Origin: Vibrio sp. Of7-15
GTDB taxonomy: Bacteria; Pseudomonadota; Gammaproteobacteria; Enterobacterales; Vibrionaceae
DNA: 64,000 bases
Direction: 5' to 3'
Assembly (NCBI RefSeq): GCF_022347565.1
Contig: NZ_JAKRGH010000033.1
Span: forward strand, 1 to 64,000
Shown here: positions 17,713 through 26,040 of the stretch, piece after piece
How positions within the stretch are numbered: position 1 is the stretch's first letter
How the letters are laid out: each line of letters opens with the position of its first letter
Position numbers and translations under genes: made by a program
Notes under the pieces: model-generated
Seen by the model: the letters and a program-made list of their open reading frames with translations, nothing else
Told to the model about the DNA's origin: nothing
Databases searched by the model: none

Positions 17713-18393
17713 ATGAATACCACTTTAGCCGCCCCATCAGCCACCAGCACAAATAACCAAGCCAATAGCCACCGTTCCTTTTGTTCAGCAGAACAACCGA
17801 CCGTGCTAAGTAACATCTATGAAAGCAACGTAAACATCGCGATTTGGCAACGTCATTTTAGTGAAGAATTAACGAACGAAATCAGTCAGTTTATTACGGA
17901 AAACCCGACTTTTAGTAAATCTCTCACGGTTTCCCCTGATAACGTGTATAAGAAACTAGAGCTGGCAATGGATGACAATCCCCCTACAGCACTATTAGAA
18001 AATATTGCAGAGCTAGTGGATATGTTTTGCTATTTATTCGATCTCGAACAAGCAGGTCTACGCTTAGCGGTTTTGAGTGATGCCATGTGTCCGCGTTTTC
18101 ACTTTGATCAAGTGCCTTGCCGCTTAGTCACAACTTATCATGGCACCGCAACACAATGGTTACCTAATGATGCCCTTGACCGCTCTAAATTGGGCCATGG
18201 CAGTAATGGCCAACCTGATTCGTTATCTGGCCTCTATCGTCATGAGTCCGACATCCAACAGCTCTCTTGCGGAGATGTAGCTCTGCTAAAAGGAGAGCGT
18301 TGGAGTGGAAATGAAAATGCGAGTCTCGTTCATCGCTCCCCTATTACAGAGTCTGGCGAAGCTCGATTACTACTCACGCTGGATTTTGGCTAA
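17713..18393 (+). CDS. DUF1826 family protein, probable zinc-limitation gene
   Basis: 226-residue protein of the DUF1826 family. In other proteobacteria DUF1826 genes are known to sit next to COG0523 GTPases under Zur control, suggesting a role under zinc limitation, but the biochemistry is unknown. Visible signatures are ANIAIWQR-like VNIAIWQRHF, then CPRFHFDQVPCRLVTTYHGTATQWLPN (possible His/Cys metal ligands), GDVALLKGERW, and a closing LVHRSP...RLLLTLDFG. ATG 17713 follows AGGGAATAATATA and fits the family; an upstream in-frame TTG is unlikely. A candidate Zur site lies upstream. The COG0523 gene in this window is 11 kb away, so the pair is not adjacent here. Confidence 0.85.
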   Translation: MNTTLAAPSATSTNNQANSHRSFCSAEQPTVLSNIYESNVNIAIWQRHFSEELTNEISQFITENPTFSKSLTVSPDNVYKKLELAMDDNPPTALLENIAELVDMFCYLFDLEQAGLRLAVLSDAMCPRFHFDQVPCRLVTTYHGTATQWLPNDALDRSKLGHGSNGQPDSLSGLYRHESDIQQLSCGDVALLKGERWSGNENASLVHRSPITESGEARLLLTLDFG

Positions 18394-18768
18394 CCCGGCG
18401 GTTATTTAGGACGAAAATTCGCCCCAAAAGATCAACAAATTCACTTTCGGGGCAGAACTAAACTGCCCCAACGGAACAATCTTCTTAGCCATTGAGCAAC
18501 AATCCGAATGAATCAAACCAAAAAACTGGTGGCTTTTATATTTGGTTAGGCGCAGCGACTGAACAAAAAAACACTCCCCCTAACAACTTCAATATAAGCA
18601 GTAGCTTGCACCACCTATGCGCATCAAATCCGGTGAGAATCTAAACTGATAAATATAATACTATGGTGCATTCATTCATGTTAACCTCACACATATGTTG
18701 GCCTCTAATAGTGAGGTTAGCTTTTATAAGCAAGTATTTAAGGCGGTGTTGACCCTTTGAGGAAATAT
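18394..18768. repeat. Spacer with several inverted repeats, possibly decayed cassette junctions
   Basis: Two perfect dyads occur: GGGGCAG (18449-18455) with CTGCCCC (18463-18469), and TAACCTCAC (18682-18690) with GTGAGGTTA (18711-18719). GTTAGGC at 18545-18551 fits the GTTRRRY core-site consensus of integron cassettes. The upstream gene ends in GGCTAACC, which could be the partner arm. No T run follows either hairpin, so they are not typical terminators. No ORF is seen. Confidence 0.4.
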
Positions 18769-19317
18769 ATGTTTTGGAGTAAAAAGTTCTCATCACTAAC
18801 CGCTGCTCTTGAAACTCCACACAGAGCGAAAAAACTTTTTCTTTTAAAAACCGGCATTGATGCCAAATTGAGTCATATTGAGAGATTAGAAAAGCTAACA
18901 ACGTTGCATATCGGATGGCAAGAATTAAAACAGTTGCCAACCGAGATAACAAAGCTACACAATTTGCAAGAGCTTATTGTATTGAATTCGCCAATAGAAA
19001 GTATACCGCCATCAATACACCACTTAACGTCTCTAAAACGGCTGGTTTTTAGGGGTACTGGTATTACATCTATACCTTGTGAGATAAGGCAACTCCAACA
19101 ACTGGAAGAAGTCGATTTCAGTAATAATAATATCCAGTGTTTACCCAAAGAAATAGGCGAGCTTAAAAATTTAAAGTCATTGAATTTACATTGTACGTCT
19201 ATTGAAAAAATCCCTGACGAACTGGAGAAGTTAGATAAATTAGAGTTTTTAGGGTTAACGGGAACTAAGTTCAGTGAAGCGGAGAGAAATGAGTTAAAAT
19301 TGAGGCTTGAGTGCTAA
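18769..19317 (+). CDS. Small leucine-rich repeat protein
   Basis: 182-residue protein made mainly of about five leucine-rich repeats of the 23-residue type. Repeats read as LTTLHIGWQELKQLPTEITK, LQELIVLNSPIESIPPSIHH, LKRLVFRGTGITSIPCEIRQ, LEEVDFSNNNIQCLPKEIGE and LKSLNLHCTSIEKIPDELEK. There is no signal peptide. The start is ATG 18769 with a good GAGGAAA ribosome site; a TTG 12 bp upstream is less likely. The stop reads TGCTAACAAAG. LRR proteins of this size bind partner proteins; the target is unknown. It resembles short LRR proteins carried in accessory islands. Confidence 0.8.
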   Translation: MFWSKKFSSLTAALETPHRAKKLFLLKTGIDAKLSHIERLEKLTTLHIGWQELKQLPTEITKLHNLQELIVLNSPIESIPPSIHHLTSLKRLVFRGTGITSIPCEIRQLQQLEEVDFSNNNIQCLPKEIGELKNLKSLNLHCTSIEKIPDELEKLDKLEFLGLTGTKFSEAERNELKLRLEC

Positions 19318-19367
19318 CAAAGCAATAAACGATTGTTCTAAGACACTTTGCTGAAAACGTTACAACT

Positions 19368-19802
19368 ATGGATATGCTCGATAAAATACATACAGCTGAA
19401 GCTTGGGCCAGCCTGAAAACCAATGTCGGTAATGCCAAGCATGTGCCTTATGCGTTGTTGGCGCTTCTGTCTGATGACGAGAACGAGGTAAAAAGAGCAT
19501 ACTGGCAGATTGATAATTATGTCGTGTTGCAAAGTGATCTCTCCCAATCCACTAGGTACGTTACAAAATACCTAGAAGAGGTGCTTATCAAAGCAAAGTT
19601 CAAAGGCTATACATTAGAATTGTTATTCCAAATTGGAAATGGGATCTCACCTAATAAAAATTTGGAAGATGAATGCTACGAGCAAGTGATGGATATTCTA
19701 GAGAGAACCCAATATCATAACGATATTGCGAGCACCAAATGGGAAAAGACAATTAAAGAAAACATAAACGACCTAAGAGTGCTCCATAATGATCGCTTCT
19801 AA
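19368..19802 (+). CDS. Hypothetical helical protein
   Basis: 144-residue, mostly helical soluble protein with no signal peptide. AEAWASLKTNVGNAKHVPYALLALLSDDENEVKRAYWQIDNYVVLQ has the look of a HEAT-like helical pair, and the later LLFQIGNGISPN segment repeats this flavour. Such proteins are often immunity or scaffold proteins, but I do not recognise a named family. The gene is only 50 bp after the LRR gene and in the same direction, so it may be cotranscribed. Confidence 0.6.
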   Translation: MDMLDKIHTAEAWASLKTNVGNAKHVPYALLALLSDDENEVKRAYWQIDNYVVLQSDLSQSTRYVTKYLEEVLIKAKFKGYTLELLFQIGNGISPNKNLEDECYEQVMDILERTQYHNDIASTKWEKTIKENINDLRVLHNDRF

Positions 19803-19893
19803 TGAATTCATGTATAACTTAGAGTTTATGTACATCCACTTTCAGCTAAAGCTGGACTCCGTGGGATACAACAGCGCCTATTGAGGATTTAGC

Positions 19894-20268
19894 ATGTTTG
19901 ATTGGTTCAAAGCCAGTGGGCTAGCAACGTTAGAAAAACTGTATTTTCCAAACGAAAAAATAGACTGGCCCGAACCTTGGTGGTATTTAGATTCAAATAT
20001 AGAAATTAGAGCAGGAATACAAAGGGAGCTTAATTCTGAAATTGGTCCTAAACACCCTCTTTGGGGCCTAAAGCCCGTTGTCATCGGTAAAAGTGATGCC
20101 AATGATGATGTCATCGTACACCTAAATAATGGAAAATTTGCATGCGTTCATTTGATTTGGCATGGAAGAATTGATCAACATCCTGATAAATACCCATCAA
20201 GTATTATTTTTGAAAACATTAGCGATCTTCAACATTTCATAAACATAGAGGCAGCTGAATACTCTTAG
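19894..20268 (+). CDS. Hypothetical immunity-like protein
   Basis: 124-residue soluble protein. Features are FDWFKASGLATLEKLYFPNEKIDWPEPWWYLD at the start, HPLWGLKPVVIGKSDANDDVIVHLNNGKFACVHLIWHGR in the middle and an acidic helical end (ENISDLQHFINIE). The pattern of a short alpha/beta domain that ends in a -HLxWHG strand is common in small proteins of unknown function in toxin-immunity neighbourhoods. I cannot name the family. TTGAGGATTTAGC before the ATG gives a plausible ribosome site. Confidence 0.6.
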   Translation: MFDWFKASGLATLEKLYFPNEKIDWPEPWWYLDSNIEIRAGIQRELNSEIGPKHPLWGLKPVVIGKSDANDDVIVHLNNGKFACVHLIWHGRIDQHPDKYPSSIIFENISDLQHFINIEAAEYS

Positions 20269-20420
20269 CAAGATAAGAAAGCTTAAGATAATGATGTTAA
20301 GTCACTAAACCAATAACTTTTATGAGATTATTGTGTATTCTCGCCTCCAATCTTAAAAATCCCTAGGATACCTAAATTATTTCTTTAGGTATCCCCACAG
20401 AACAAGCCCATCTTAAAACC

Positions 20421-21491
20421 CTACTGTGCAGCCTCTACCTCCGGCACGTCATTAGATTTCTGGGCACTAGAAAGCTCACGTCTTACGATGTCAGCTCCTG
20501 CACTTAAAGCACTCAGTTTAGCGGCTGCTACAGAGCGAGGTAACGGTGCCAAGCCACAGTTGGTGCTCGGGTAGAGTTTGTCGGCATCGACATATTTGAG
20601 TGCCTCTCGCAGAGTATTAGCGACTTCTTCAGGTGTTTCTATTTCATGGGTAGCGACATCAATGGCCCCCACCATCACTTTTTTGCCGCGAATGAGTTCA
20701 ATTAACTCAATTGGAACCCGAGAGTTGTGGCACTCTAATGAGATAATATCAATGTTCGATTTTTGCAGCTTAGGGAACACTTCTTCATATTGTCGCCATT
20801 CGGAGCCCAGTGTTTTCTTCCAGTCGGTATTGGCTTTAATGCCATAACCATAACAAATATGAACCGCGGTTTCGCATTTAAGTCCCTCAATGGCTCTTTC
20901 TAAACACGCAATCCCCCACTCATTCACCTCATCAAAAAACACATTAAATGCAGGCTCATCAAATTGGATAATATCAACCCCTGCCGCCTCAAGCTCTTTG
21001 GCTTCTTGATTAAGAATTTTAGCGAATTCCCAAGCCAGCTTTTCGCGGCTTTTATAATGATCGTCATAAAGGGTATCGATCATAGTCATAGGGCCGGGCA
21101 AAGCCCATTTTATTGGTTTGGTCGTTTGCTGACGTAAAAACTTGGCATCATCAACAAAAACGGGCTTTTGGCGAGCAACATCACCCACGACAGTTGGCAC
21201 ACTGGCATCATAACGATCCCGAATCTTTACGGTTTTACGGTTCTCAAAATCTACGCCGCTGAGATGCTCAATAAACGTCGTCACAAAATGTTGGCGTGTT
21301 TGTTCACCGTCGCTGACAATATCGACTCCAGCTTGTTGTTGCTCTTGTAATGACACTCGTAGCGCATCTTGTTTGCCATCAATGAGTTCCTCGCCTTGTA
21401 ATTTCCAAGGAGACCACAAGGTCTCAGGCTGTGCGAGCCAAGAGGGTTTAGGTAAGCTGCCAGCTGTCGAAGTCGGTAATAATGTTTTCAT
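20421..21491 (-). CDS. mesD: Folate-independent methionine synthase, MesD-type core-MetE
   Basis: Zinc-dependent methyltransferase corresponding to the C-terminal domain of MetE, which makes methionine from homocysteine. The 356-residue product lacks the N-terminal MetE half. Zinc ligands typical of MetE are visible: His and Cys in AVHICYGYG, Glu in ISLECHNSR and Cys in PSTNCGLAPLPR; WALPGPMTM is also conserved. MesD enzymes work with MesX, encoded immediately upstream here (31 bp), and are reported not to use methyl-folate. The pair forms a leftward operon. The exact methyl donor is not evident from sequence. Confidence 0.88.
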   Translation of the reverse strand: MKTLLPTSTAGSLPKPSWLAQPETLWSPWKLQGEELIDGKQDALRVSLQEQQQAGVDIVSDGEQTRQHFVTTFIEHLSGVDFENRKTVKIRDRYDASVPTVVGDVARQKPVFVDDAKFLRQQTTKPIKWALPGPMTMIDTLYDDHYKSREKLAWEFAKILNQEAKELEAAGVDIIQFDEPAFNVFFDEVNEWGIACLERAIEGLKCETAVHICYGYGIKANTDWKKTLGSEWRQYEEVFPKLQKSNIDIISLECHNSRVPIELIELIRGKKVMVGAIDVATHEIETPEEVANTLREALKYVDADKLYPSTNCGLAPLPRSVAAAKLSALSAGADIVRRELSSAQKSNDVPEVEAAQ

Positions 21492-21522
21492 AATAAATGC
21501 CGCCGTATATTCTTATTCATTC

Positions 21523-22497
21523 TTAAGCGTAAGTTGCAGACCATTGCTCAAGCACAGTTTGGTATGGTTTGATGAAGTGCTCTTCCGCAAATTTACCCTG
21601 TTTAATCGCCAACTGGCTGCGCTCTTCTCGGTCATAAACAATTTGAGTCAATGAGTGATCTTGATTCTTCAAATTGGGCTGATAACAATTTCCTGCCACC
21701 GCATTGGCATTATAAATCTCTGGTCGATAAATCTTTTGGAACGTTTCCATCGTGCTGATGGTGCTAATAAGCTCAAGGTTGGTGTAATCGTTAAGTAGAT
21801 CGCCAAAGAAATAAAAAGCCAAAGGTGCAACGCTGTTTGGTGGCATAAAGTAACGAACCTGTAGCCCCATTTTTTTGAAATATTGCTCCGTCAGCGAAGA
21901 CTCATTTGGCTGATATTCAAAGCCCAATACAGGGTGCTGGTTTTCAGTTCGAGTGTAGATTTTGTTATCCGAAACGCTAAGGCATATCACAGGTTTTTTA
22001 TTGAAATGCTGCTTATAGGTATTCGAATTCACGAAATACTTAAAGAGCTTTCCGTGCAAGTCGCCAAAATTGTCTGGAATGCTGAACTTAGGTTGATCCT
22101 TATTATGATCCAGTAGTAATACGCTAAAATCATAATCTCGAACATAAGAGGAGAAGTTGTTCCCCACAATGCCTTCAATGCGTTCATTTGTTTTATGATC
22201 GACAATGTACGTCTTCAACACTTCAATGGACGGGAAAGCCTGCTCACCACCTTCAATGTCCATATCAACGGAAATGATCTCAAGTTCAACAGAATAACGA
22301 TCACCTTTAGGGTTATCCCAATGTGCCAAGGCATTAAAACTATTATCAATCATCTTTAACGCGTTGCGCAGATTATTTTGGCGACTCTCTCCTCTCGCTA
22401 AATTTGCGAAGTTCGTGGTAATGCGCGTACTGTTTGATGGGTGATAATTTTCATCAAGGCTAAGGCTCTTAATAGAAAAATTGAAGTCTGTATTCAT
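21523..22497 (-). CDS. mesX: DUF1852 protein, MesX partner of MesD
   Basis: 324-residue protein of the DUF1852 family, the accessory protein required with MesD for folate-independent methionine synthesis. Recognisable features are the FNFSIKSLSLDENYHPSNSTRITTNFANLARGE start, RYSVELEIISVDMDIEG, and EIYNANAVAGNCYQPNLKNQDHSLTQIVYDREERSQLAI near the C-terminus. The length is normal and there is no membrane or signal segment. It is the first gene of the mesX-mesD operon. A half-conserved MetR-like dyad lies in the divergent spacer upstream. Confidence 0.88.
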   Translation of the reverse strand: MNTDFNFSIKSLSLDENYHPSNSTRITTNFANLARGESRQNNLRNALKMIDNSFNALAHWDNPKGDRYSVELEIISVDMDIEGGEQAFPSIEVLKTYIVDHKTNERIEGIVGNNFSSYVRDYDFSVLLLDHNKDQPKFSIPDNFGDLHGKLFKYFVNSNTYKQHFNKKPVICLSVSDNKIYTRTENQHPVLGFEYQPNESSLTEQYFKKMGLQVRYFMPPNSVAPLAFYFFGDLLNDYTNLELISTISTMETFQKIYRPEIYNANAVAGNCYQPNLKNQDHSLTQIVYDREERSQLAIKQGKFAEEHFIKPYQTVLEQWSATYA

Positions 22498-22821
22498 GGT
22501 GATCTCGTATCCTATGTCCTGATATAAACGCTGAATTTATTCCCTTACTCTTTCTGGGTTTTATGGTTTTCGTGATTTCCCAGTCAGTCATTTCCACTGT
22601 ATTTTTATTTATCTCTATTGACGAAAAATAGCAGTACTGAAGAGCGGTGGTTTATTTATAACGTTAATCGGCATATTAAGAACAATGGTTTTACTTCACA
22701 TTCAACATGAGAAATATTCATGTTTCATTTTATTTTAAGCCGTTATATTAATTAGCTCGCTCCGTACATCACTTGCATGTATGGCATGTCATACCCCCAA
22801 TTATATTAAGAGATAAACTGA
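22498..22821. promoter_or_regulatory. Divergent promoter spacer, with a MetR-like dyad at 22708-22720
   Basis: The region between mesX and the TauE/SafE gene contains CATGAGAAATATTCATG. Its core TGAG-N5-TTCA is one base from the MetR consensus TGAA-N5-TTCA. It lies 101 bp before the permease gene and about 210 bp before mesX. No MetJ box array or SAM riboswitch was seen. The spacer is otherwise AT-rich. Confidence 0.3.
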
Positions 22822-23631
22822 ATGAGTGAATGGCTGTTGTTAATTATCTACTGCGCGTTACTAGGCAGTGGCGTTGGTTTTTTGGCAGGACTGCTAGGCA
22901 TTGGAGGCGGGCTGATTATTGTTCCAATACTGAGTAGTATTTTACTTCACTTTGAGGTTTTGCCATCAGAACACGTCGTCGTCGCGGCAATTGCAACATC
23001 ATTGGCATCGATATTATTCACCTCCACCTCTTCAGCAATCGCTCACCATAAAAATGGCAATGTTCCATGGCAGTTAGCACCTTGGATTATGACAGGTGTA
23101 GCCTTAGGGGCGCTTATCAGCGGTTTTATGGCTGCTTTATTACCAGAAAAAGTGGTTCGCTTAGTGTTTGCCGTAAGCGTGGTACTGATTGCGTTAAAAA
23201 TGTTTTTAAGCAGTAAAAATGATTCTCCGACCGAGCGGAAAATGCCAAACAAAGGTCTATTAACCATTCTAACGACGATCACTGGTGGATTGTCCGCCAT
23301 GATAGGCATCGGCGGCGGTGCCCTATTAGTCCCCTTACTGACTTTTTTCTCACTTGATATGAAAAAAGCCATTGGCTGTGCGTCTGCTTGCGGTATTGTA
23401 ATTGCGTTATTTGGCTCAATTGGTTACATCAGCTCTGGCAGTGCTCATTTTTCTTTAGCCGATGGGTTTGCTGGGTTCGTTTATTTGCCCGCTTTATTAG
23501 GGATCGTGTGCACGTCTTGGTTTACGGCACCGTTGGGCGCTAAATCAACTCAGTCTTTACCCGTTTCAACCATCAAAAAGATCTTTGCGGTGTTACTGCT
23601 AGCCATGGCAGTAAAAATGGCGATGAGTTAA
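22822..23631 (+). CDS. TauE/SafE (TSUP) family permease
   Basis: 269-residue integral-membrane protein with about eight helices and two family repeats: SGVGFLAGLLGIGGGLIIVPIL at about 16-37 and a second GGLSAMIGIGGGALLVPLL around 155-173. The twin G-x-G-G-G motifs define the TSUP family of anion permeases. It is divergent from mesX-mesD and has its own terminator. Given its position it might transport a sulfur compound linked to methionine synthesis, but that is inference from the neighbourhood only. Confidence 0.9.
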   Translation: MSEWLLLIIYCALLGSGVGFLAGLLGIGGGLIIVPILSSILLHFEVLPSEHVVVAAIATSLASILFTSTSSAIAHHKNGNVPWQLAPWIMTGVALGALISGFMAALLPEKVVRLVFAVSVVLIALKMFLSSKNDSPTERKMPNKGLLTILTTITGGLSAMIGIGGGALLVPLLTFFSLDMKKAIGCASACGIVIALFGSIGYISSGSAHFSLADGFAGFVYLPALLGIVCTSWFTAPLGAKSTQSLPVSTIKKIFAVLLLAMAVKMAMS

Positions 23632-23654
23632 AGAAACTAAGAAGTAAGTAACAT

Positions 23655-23691
23655 AAAACCTATATGTGCCTGATCATCATATAGGTTTTTT
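23655..23691 (+). terminator. Rho-independent terminator after the TauE/SafE gene
   Basis: Perfect 12-bp stem AAAACCTATATG (23655-23666) with CATATAGGTTTT (23678-23689), followed by T residues, 24 bp after the stop. Confidence 0.92.
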
Positions 23692-23902
23692 AGACTTAAC
23701 CCACATTGTGACTGGCTTGTCTAACCACAGTATTGCGTGAAAAAAGCCTTGAGAGAGTGGCCTTATGAGTATCTCAATCGATAAATGGTGCGCTACTGTT
23801 GCTTATGTTAACGTATATTCAATTATTGAATTCGATACGACGCATCCAATTGGATGTTTATTCGTAAAGAGCTAGTCGGCGTATTTCATTAGGTGATGAC
23901 GA

Positions 23903-24271
23903 ATGAACTTATCAAACACAAATCTTAGCGCGAGAGATATCAGGAAGTTAGTGACACCTAAGTTACATCGCGTAGTTTGGCACCCCGGCCCGAACCCAAC
24001 TAGTGAATGGGTCACGGCATCATTAGAGACCGCAGATGATGCCAACAACCTAAAATTTTGGCTTCTTTCTAAAAATATTGATCCTGATGAAAAGGCAATA
24101 TGGGTATCAGAATCATGGTCAATAACTAAGCATATAACGTTTGATAATCTAGTGAAAAATATCGACAACTATTTCGTAGGCTCAGACTTTTATTTAATTT
24201 CTTCCAGTAAAAGTTGGCTTTTGAATTTCAATGCCATAGGTATAGCAAGGTTCGGGAGTTTTCCTATTTGA
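23903..24271 (+). CDS. Hypothetical protein
   Basis: 122-residue soluble protein without signal peptide. Notable segments are ARDIRKLVTPKLHRVVWHPGPNPTSEWVTASLE, FWLLSKNIDPDEKAIWVSES and the ending FVGSDFYLISSSKSWLLNFNAIGIARFG. The -GSDFYL-S-...-W-L-F...I-RFG ending is a pattern I associate with small proteins often found in accessory clusters and cassettes, though I cannot name the family. The ATG has GTGATGACGA upstream as a weak ribosome site. Confidence 0.6.
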   Translation: MNLSNTNLSARDIRKLVTPKLHRVVWHPGPNPTSEWVTASLETADDANNLKFWLLSKNIDPDEKAIWVSESWSITKHITFDNLVKNIDNYFVGSDFYLISSSKSWLLNFNAIGIARFGSFPI

Positions 24272-24403
24272 ACGTAAATTACCTATTGATACAACTTCCA
24301 GCCCTCGACACCCAGTCACATAAAAAACTGCAAAACTGCGACGGTAAGATGAAGCTAAGAGAACATCTCAAGCCGCATAAATATTATGATATGATTTCAC
24401 ATA

Positions 24404-24745
24404 ATGTCTTCATCTTTACAAGCATTATCGATACACAGTATGTCTCAACACATTTTAAAATATCAGCAGAACATGAAATCACTGGGCCTATACATACGTT
24501 ATAGCCTGATCTGCTTTGCGCTAAGTTGGCTGGTGGTTTTCTCGGTGATATCTCAATTTTTAACCGTACCTAATTGGCTTTTCTTTTGCTTTATTATATC
24601 GGCATTTGTCAGCGCTATCGTGTTAATTTTCGCTATCAAAGTTTATGCGGCATGCCCAGCGTGTAACAAACTACCACTAACCAGAGACAAGCGTGTTGCG
24701 CTAAAAGTCGCCAACTGTACCCACTGCGGTGAAAAACTCACATAA
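24404..24745 (+). CDS. Small two-helix membrane protein with zinc ribbon
   Basis: 113-residue protein with two membrane helices (about 34-50 SLICFALSWLVVFSVIS, then 57-80 WLFFCFIISAFVSAIVLIFAIKV) and a cytosolic-type zinc ribbon at the C-terminus: CPAC at about 85-88 and CTHC at about 106-109. The architecture resembles many small uncharacterised membrane zinc-ribbon proteins. The true start may be the downstream ATG at 24440 or 24476. Neither start has a strong ribosome site. The stop runs into CACATAACAGTGC. Confidence 0.6.
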   Translation: MSSSLQALSIHSMSQHILKYQQNMKSLGLYIRYSLICFALSWLVVFSVISQFLTVPNWLFFCFIISAFVSAIVLIFAIKVYAACPACNKLPLTRDKRVALKVANCTHCGEKLT

Positions 24746-24828
24746 CAGTGCAATTAATCGTATATTTTATTGAATAAATACCAAATAACGAGCAGAATCT
24801 CATCGAAATCATTATATAGGACATACCA

Positions 24829-25149
24829 TTGACAGAAAAAGTTATATCAGCGGGCTTCTCTAATACCGATCTCGTGGAATTCAACTACCATATAGATCCT
24901 TATGATTATTCGGACTCATCCCTTGAACTTATAGTGCAAGATCGATTAGGCAATCAAACCACCCTCACTTTTAAAGGCGTATCCAATGTCGAGATCCAAG
25001 AAGGATTTAATGGCTGCCTTAATGGGATGGAGATTATTGATATAAGTGATAGACAGTGGTCACATGCTTTGATTGAAGTCAGAAGCTTTGAACAAGATCC
25101 ATGCATTCGCTTTTTGGCAATGCAGGTCGACATAAGCGGTAATACATAA
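24829..25149 (+). CDS. Hypothetical acidic protein, TTG start
   Basis: 106-residue acidic soluble protein. TTG at 24829 follows TAGGACATACCA, a plausible ribosome site; no ATG is available until codon 66. The product is predicted beta-rich: VEFNYHIDPYDYSD, LELIVQDRLGNQTTLTFKGVSNVEIQEG and LIEVRSFEQDPCIRFLAMQVDI. No family recognised. The stop overlaps ACATAACAAACG, which closely resembles the first arm of Vibrio attC repeats. Confidence 0.55.
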   Translation: MTEKVISAGFSNTDLVEFNYHIDPYDYSDSSLELIVQDRLGNQTTLTFKGVSNVEIQEGFNGCLNGMEIIDISDRQWSHALIEVRSFEQDPCIRFLAMQVDISGNT

Positions 25150-25477
25150 CAAACGTTTTGATAAAAGATGCGGTAAAAATAAATTGAAGTGCCTGAAAGA
25201 AGAAGTAAATTAGGAATTTCGACCTCAAGACGAAATATTTTATGCCCCTAATTTGAATATCAAGAAAAAGAAAATAAGAAGATTTCTCCGGCCCATATTT
25301 TAGTTAAGCACACATCATTTTACTTAAATCCTAACCAGTTGTAACATAAGAAAAACATATGGACTTTATAATACACCACTCAAATAAAGCCTGTCATAAC
25401 GGATTCGGCCGCACTGCACATTTAAGCGAATCATGACGCACCTCGTACTAGGCGTTGTGCCTCATTTTGGAGGAAAC
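25150..25477. repeat. Spacer with bulged inverted repeat at 25393-25437
   Basis: GTCAT (25393-25397) and GATTCG (25402-25407), separated by an AACG bulge, together pair perfectly with CGAATCATGAC (25427-25437). A hairpin with an extrahelical bulge is reminiscent of folded attC sites. AGGCGTTGTGCC follows at 25449-25460, just before the GNAT gene. No ORF or terminator is recognised in the rest of the spacer. Confidence 0.35.
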
Positions 25478-25987
25478 ATGGAAGTAAGGAAACTAACCCA
25501 AAGCGATTGGGAGCAATACAAAAGCGTAAGACTGCTCAGTTTGCGTCAATCACCTCAATCTTTTGAAAACAGCCATGATGACGAAGCTTCACTGAGCGAT
25601 AGTCAATGGATGGAACGCATAACGCCTTCTGACAACGCATTTATTGTGGGTGCATTTGAAAATTCAACGCTCATAGGCATCGCGGGCTTTTCCAGAGCAC
25701 AAAAAACAAAAATTTGCCACAAGTCTTATTTATGGGGCGTGTTTGTAACACCAGAACATCGCACTAGGGGGGTTGGTGCCGAATTGATCGGTTTTCTACT
25801 GTTTCATGCGTTTAATATCGACGGCATTTCACAAATACAACTAACGGTTGAAGCAAATAATGTGCATGCCATCTCACTCTACGAAAAATATGGTTTTGTT
25901 CAGTACGGTAAAGAAGTTGACGCTATACGGGTAGAAGACAATTCATACGATGAATTACTTATGACGTGCATAAAGCAAAAAACATAA
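25478..25987 (+). CDS. GNAT-family N-acetyltransferase
   Basis: 169-residue acetyl-CoA-dependent N-acetyltransferase. The GNAT fold is shown by MEVRKLTQSDWEQYKSVRLLSLRQSPQSF at the start, the motif A strand LWGVFVTPEHRTRGVGAELIGFLL (acetyl-CoA pyrophosphate loop RTRGVG) and IQLTVEANNVHAISLYEKYGFVQYGKE near the end. ATG 25478 has an excellent GGAGGAAAC ribosome site, better than the upstream ATG at 25433. The substrate is unknown. The stop runs into ACATAACAATCACG. Confidence 0.88.
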   Translation: MEVRKLTQSDWEQYKSVRLLSLRQSPQSFENSHDDEASLSDSQWMERITPSDNAFIVGAFENSTLIGIAGFSRAQKTKICHKSYLWGVFVTPEHRTRGVGAELIGFLLFHAFNIDGISQIQLTVEANNVHAISLYEKYGFVQYGKEVDAIRVEDNSYDELLMTCIKQKT

Positions 25988-26040
25988 CAATCACGATTTT
26001 TGTCTTCAATCAACTCAAACGATATAAAGGTAATCCCCTA

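Noticed and set aside
22498..22821. MetJ boxes or a SAM riboswitch at the mesX promoter
   Set aside because: No AGACGTCT-like repeats and no riboswitch core were found; only a single MetR-like dyad.
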